Source of the DNA: Pelagerythrobacter sp041912895
Lineage (GTDB): Bacteria > Pseudomonadota > Alphaproteobacteria > Sphingomonadales > Sphingomonadaceae
Direction: 5' to 3'
DNA length: 64,000 nt
Assembly: GCF_041912895.1 (NCBI RefSeq)
Contig: NZ_JAYSGI010000001.1
Coordinates: 496,001-560,000 of the forward strand
Of the stretch, positions 61,504 through 64,000 are shown in pieces. Both the position numbers and the translations under genes were made by a program. The notes under the pieces were generated by a model. It did not search any database. It saw nothing but the letters and a program-made list of their open reading frames with translations, and had not been told where the DNA came from. How positions within the stretch are numbered: the first letter of the stretch is position 1; every line of letters starts with the position of its first letter.

Positions 61504-62411
61504 TGCAACTGGTGGGGGGCACCGCCGACCTGCTGCCCGATGCGCTGGCGCGCATCCGGCAGGATGTGGACACGGCGTTCGACCAGCTCCTCCCCGTGCC
61601 CGAGGATACGCGCGCCCGGCTGGTGGAGGCGATGCGCTACGCCGCGATCGACGGCGGCAAGCGCGTGCGTCCGCTGCTGCTGACCGCGACCGCCGCGATG
61701 TACGGCGTATCGCGCCAGACCGCGGTGCGCACCGGCTGCGCGGTGGAGGCGATCCACGTCTATTCGCTGATCCACGACGACCTGCCGTGCATGGACGACG
61801 ATGCCCTGCGCCACGGCAAGCCGACGCTGCACAAGGCGTTCGACGAAGCGACCGCGGTGCTGGCGGGCGATTCGCTGCACGCGCTGGCGTTCGAGATCCT
61901 CTCCATGCCCGATCTGGTGAGCGACCCCTTTGTGCGCGGCGAGCTCGTCGCCACGCTGGCGGGCGCGAGCGGGATGGGCGGCATGGCGGGCGGCCAGATG
62001 ATGGACATGGTCGCCGACGAGCAGGACTACGACCTCCACGCGATCACCCGGCTGCAACAGCTCAAGACAGGCGCGCTGCTGGGTGCGGCGGTGGAGATGG
62101 GCGCCATCCTCGGCCGCGTGCCGCCCGAGGGGCGCGGGCACCTGCGCAACTATGCGCGCGACATCGGCCTCGCCTTCCAGATCGCCGATGACCTGCTCGA
62201 CCGCGAGGGGGACGAGGCGCTGGCGGGCAAGGCGCTGCGCAAGGACGACGAACAGGGCAAGCAGACCTTCGTGACGCTGATGGGCGCGGACAAGGCCCGC
62301 GACCAGGCCGCCGCGCTGGTGGAGCAGGCCATCGGCCACCTCGCCCCGCACGGCAGCGAGGCCGACCTGCTGCGCGCGCTGGCAAGGTTTATCGTGGAGA
62401 GAGACAGGTGA
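61503..62411 (+). CDS. ispA: farnesyl diphosphate synthase / short-chain polyprenyl synthase
   Basis: This 302-aa trans-isoprenyl diphosphate synthase carries the first aspartate-rich motif DDLPCMDDD and the second DDLLDREGD, with a GKRVRPLLL and TAVRTGCAVEAIHVYSLIHD context. It makes farnesyl diphosphate, feeding ubiquinone, carotenoid and undecaprenyl pathways. The start at 61503 overlaps the xseB stop. The stop overlaps the coaD GTG (GTGA). Confidence 0.95.
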   Translation: MQLVGGTADLLPDALARIRQDVDTAFDQLLPVPEDTRARLVEAMRYAAIDGGKRVRPLLLTATAAMYGVSRQTAVRTGCAVEAIHVYSLIHDDLPCMDDDALRHGKPTLHKAFDEATAVLAGDSLHALAFEILSMPDLVSDPFVRGELVATLAGASGMGGMAGGQMMDMVADEQDYDLHAITRLQQLKTGALLGAAVEMGAILGRVPPEGRGHLRNYARDIGLAFQIADDLLDREGDEALAGKALRKDDEQGKQTFVTLMGADKARDQAAALVEQAIGHLAPHGSEADLLRALARFIVERDR

Positions 62412-62935
62412 GCGACACGGATTTCGCGGAACGCATCGGCGTCTATCCCGGCACGTTCGATCCGATCACGCTCGGCCATGCGGATATCATCCGGCGAGGC
62501 GCGAAGCTGGTGGACCGGCTGATCGTGGGGGTCACCACGAACCCGTCGAAGAACCCGATGTTCGAGCCGGACGAGCGGATGGACATGGTCCGCCGCGAGG
62601 TCGCCGCCTTGGGAATCGAAAACGTCGAGGTCGTCGGCTTCAACGCGCTGCTGATGAAGTTCGCGCGCAAGCAGGGTGCCAGTGTGATCGTGCGCGGGCT
62701 GCGCGCGGTCGCCGATTTCGAATACGAATACCAGATGGCGGGCATGAACCAGCAGATCGACGCCGAGATCGAGACGGTGTTCCTGATGGCCGACGTCTCG
62801 CTCCAGCCGATCGCTTCCAAGCTGGTGAAGGAAATCGCGCTGTTCGGCGGCGATATCGCGCCCTTCGTGAGCGATGCGGTGAAGGCCGAAGTCGCCGCGC
62901 GGGTGGCCAAGATGGGGCGGCTCGGCGATTACTGA
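62408..62935 (+). CDS. coaD: phosphopantetheine adenylyltransferase
   Basis: This 175-aa enzyme adds AMP to phosphopantetheine, the penultimate step of CoA synthesis. The nucleotidyltransferase motifs GVYPGTFDPITLGHADII (residues 11-28) and the ISST-equivalent QPIASKLVKEIALFGGD are present. The start is a GTG overlapping the ispA stop. The order xseB-ispA-coaD is typical of the lineage. Confidence 0.96.
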   Translation: MSDTDFAERIGVYPGTFDPITLGHADIIRRGAKLVDRLIVGVTTNPSKNPMFEPDERMDMVRREVAALGIENVEVVGFNALLMKFARKQGASVIVRGLRAVADFEYEYQMAGMNQQIDAEIETVFLMADVSLQPIASKLVKEIALFGGDIAPFVSDAVKAEVAARVAKMGRLGDY

Positions 62936-63011
62936 ACCGCATCATTCATTGAACCGACAGTCCCCCGGCGCTAGAGGCGCCCCTTCGATTTACCTGACAT
63001 ACGGATTGCTC

Positions 63012-63758
63012 ATGTTCAGACGCCAAATTGCCGCCGGCGCACTGCTGGCGCTGGTTTCCGCCCCGACCATCGCCGCCGCGCAGGACGCGCCGGAGCAGGA
63101 CGAGCCGAGATCGGCCGAAGTCGACCGGGCGGAAAAGGGCCTGGAGGAAGCCATGGCCGAATCCACCACGGCCGCGACGGTCTACGAACAGATCGACTAC
63201 GACGTCACGCACGACCCCGAAAACGTGCTGCTGCTCGACTTGTCGAACGGGCAGCGGATCCCGATCCGGCTGATGCCGAGTTGGGCGCCGAACCATGTCG
63301 AACGGATCAAGACGCTGACGCGGCAGGGGTTCTATGACGGGGTGATCTTCCACCGCGTGATCGACGGGTTCATGGCGCAGACCGGCGACCCCACGGGCAC
63401 CGGGCAGGGCGGATCGGACCTGCCCGACCTGGCGGAGGAGTTCAACCCGATGCCGCACGTGCGCGGCACCGTGGCGATGGCCCGCGCGCAGGCGGAAGAC
63501 AGCGCGAACAGCCAGTTCTTCATCGTGTTCTATCCGCGCTTCAGCCTCGACAAGCGCTACACCAATTTCGGCCGCGTGATCGGCAACATGGCGGGCGTGG
63601 ACACGATCGAGCGGGGCGAGCCGCCGGCCAATCCGACGCGCGTCCTTCAGGCCTCGATCGCGGCGGACAACAAGCCCCAGGCGATGCCGCAGCCGGTGGC
63701 TCCCGCTCCCGCCGAAGCGATCACCACCGACATGCTGAACGCGCCGATCGAGGAATGA
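63012..63758 (+). CDS. exported cyclophilin-type peptidyl-prolyl isomerase
   Basis: This 248-aa protein has a signal peptide ending near ...APTIAAAQDA. The cyclophilin domain (about residues 70-220) has FYDGVIFHRVIDGFMAQTGD, GTGQGGSDLPDLAEEF and NSQFFIVFYPRFSLDKRYTN, covering the active-site Arg and hydrophobic pocket. The Pro/Ala-rich tail is variable. It should catalyse prolyl isomerisation in the periplasm. The ATG at 63012 gives the signal peptide; a longer frame starts at 62949. Confidence 0.93.
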   Translation: MFRRQIAAGALLALVSAPTIAAAQDAPEQDEPRSAEVDRAEKGLEEAMAESTTAATVYEQIDYDVTHDPENVLLLDLSNGQRIPIRLMPSWAPNHVERIKTLTRQGFYDGVIFHRVIDGFMAQTGDPTGTGQGGSDLPDLAEEFNPMPHVRGTVAMARAQAEDSANSQFFIVFYPRFSLDKRYTNFGRVIGNMAGVDTIERGEPPANPTRVLQASIAADNKPQAMPQPVAPAPAEAITTDMLNAPIEE

Positions 63759-63794
63759 TCCTTCCCGCTGGGGAGGATGGCGTAGCGGCCCGCC

Positions 63795-64000
63795 ATGCGC
63801 GTTGACCTGTTCGATTTCGACCTGCCGCAAGACCTGATCGCGCTGCGCCCCGCTGTGCCGCGCGATGCGGCGCGGATGCTGGTGGCGTGCGGAAACAAAC
63901 CGTTCGCCGACCGCACGGTGCGCGACCTGCCCGACACGCTCGAACCCGGCGACGTGCTGGTGTTCAACGATACCCGCGTGATCCCCGCCCAGCTCGAAGG
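63795..64000 (+). CDS. queA: tRNA preQ1(34) S-adenosylmethionine ribosyltransferase-isomerase, N-terminal fragment
   Basis: The gene runs off the right edge after about 68 codons. It begins MRVDLFDFDLPQDLIALRP and continues with TVRDLPDTLEPGDVLVFNDT and RVIPAQLEG, the unmistakable start of QueA. The enzyme makes epoxyqueuosine at the wobble base of tRNAs with GUN anticodons. GGGGAGGATGG lies upstream of the ATG at a rather long 14-nt spacing. It follows the cyclophilin gene by 36 nt. Confidence 0.94.
   Translation, partial: MRVDLFDFDLPQDLIALRPAVPRDAARMLVACGNKPFADRTVRDLPDTLEPGDVLVFNDTRVIPAQLE

Overview
The window is a continuous stretch of high-GC bacterial chromosome packed with housekeeping genes. 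The best fit is an alphaproteobacterium of the order Sphingomonadales, probably an Erythrobacteraceae-type organism. This is an inference from several features together: a PEP-CTERM/PrsKRT exopolysaccharide module, COQ4, an alphaproteobacterial LexA box (GAAC-N7-GAAC), a ppiD-trpE arrangement, long DUF3333-type PstA/PstC permeases and overall codon use. No phage, transposase, integrase or CRISPR array was found.

Layout. 1-6051 (minus strand): ppiD, trpE, a lipoprotein, proline iminopeptidase, trpG and the start of trpD. 6263-9200: tpiA, secG, pyrG. 9527-10183: an Hsp20 gene with a RpoH-like promoter and a ROSE-like RNA thermometer, divergent from a grxC-nitrilase-DUF1178 operon and tRNA-Arg(CCT). 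11909-15695: an SLC13-type transporter, an exported M20 amidohydrolase and a hypothetical. 15732-19185: isocitrate lyase with a 56-aa companion gene, divergent from a RamB-like XRE regulator across a dyad-rich intergenic region. 19679-26286: sugar transferase, prsK, prsR and prsT of the PEP-CTERM system. 26329-32534: transporters, DUF475 and panB. 33159-36627: a radical SAM/UdgX pair behind a LexA box, then an extensin-like protein. 36637-42747: phosphate regulon phoR-pstCAB-phoU-phoB without pstS. 42831-43019: tandem tRNA-Glu genes. 43099-48444: recJ, a flavodoxin-like protein, nitronate monooxygenase, an amidohydrolase. 48631-54964: a branched-chain amino-acid cluster ilvB-ilvH-ilvC-yceI-leuA with a probable attenuator. 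54968-64000: miaA/serB (overlapping divergent starts), COQ4, purL, xseB-ispA-coaD, a cyclophilin and the start of queA.

The most interesting points are regulatory. (1) A LexA box lies on a promoter 2 nt before a two-gene operon encoding a radical SAM enzyme of unknown function and a UdgX-type uracil-DNA crosslinking protein. (2) The 3' end of miaA carries ATA, ATT and TTA-TTA-TTA codons just upstream of a terminator in front of ilvB, as expected of a leader peptide built into miaA. (3) The Hsp20 gene has a ROSE-type thermometer hairpin preceded by a RpoH-like promoter. (4) Large dyads occur before the exopolysaccharide operon and between aceA and its regulator. All functions are assigned from sequence reading alone; no database search was run.
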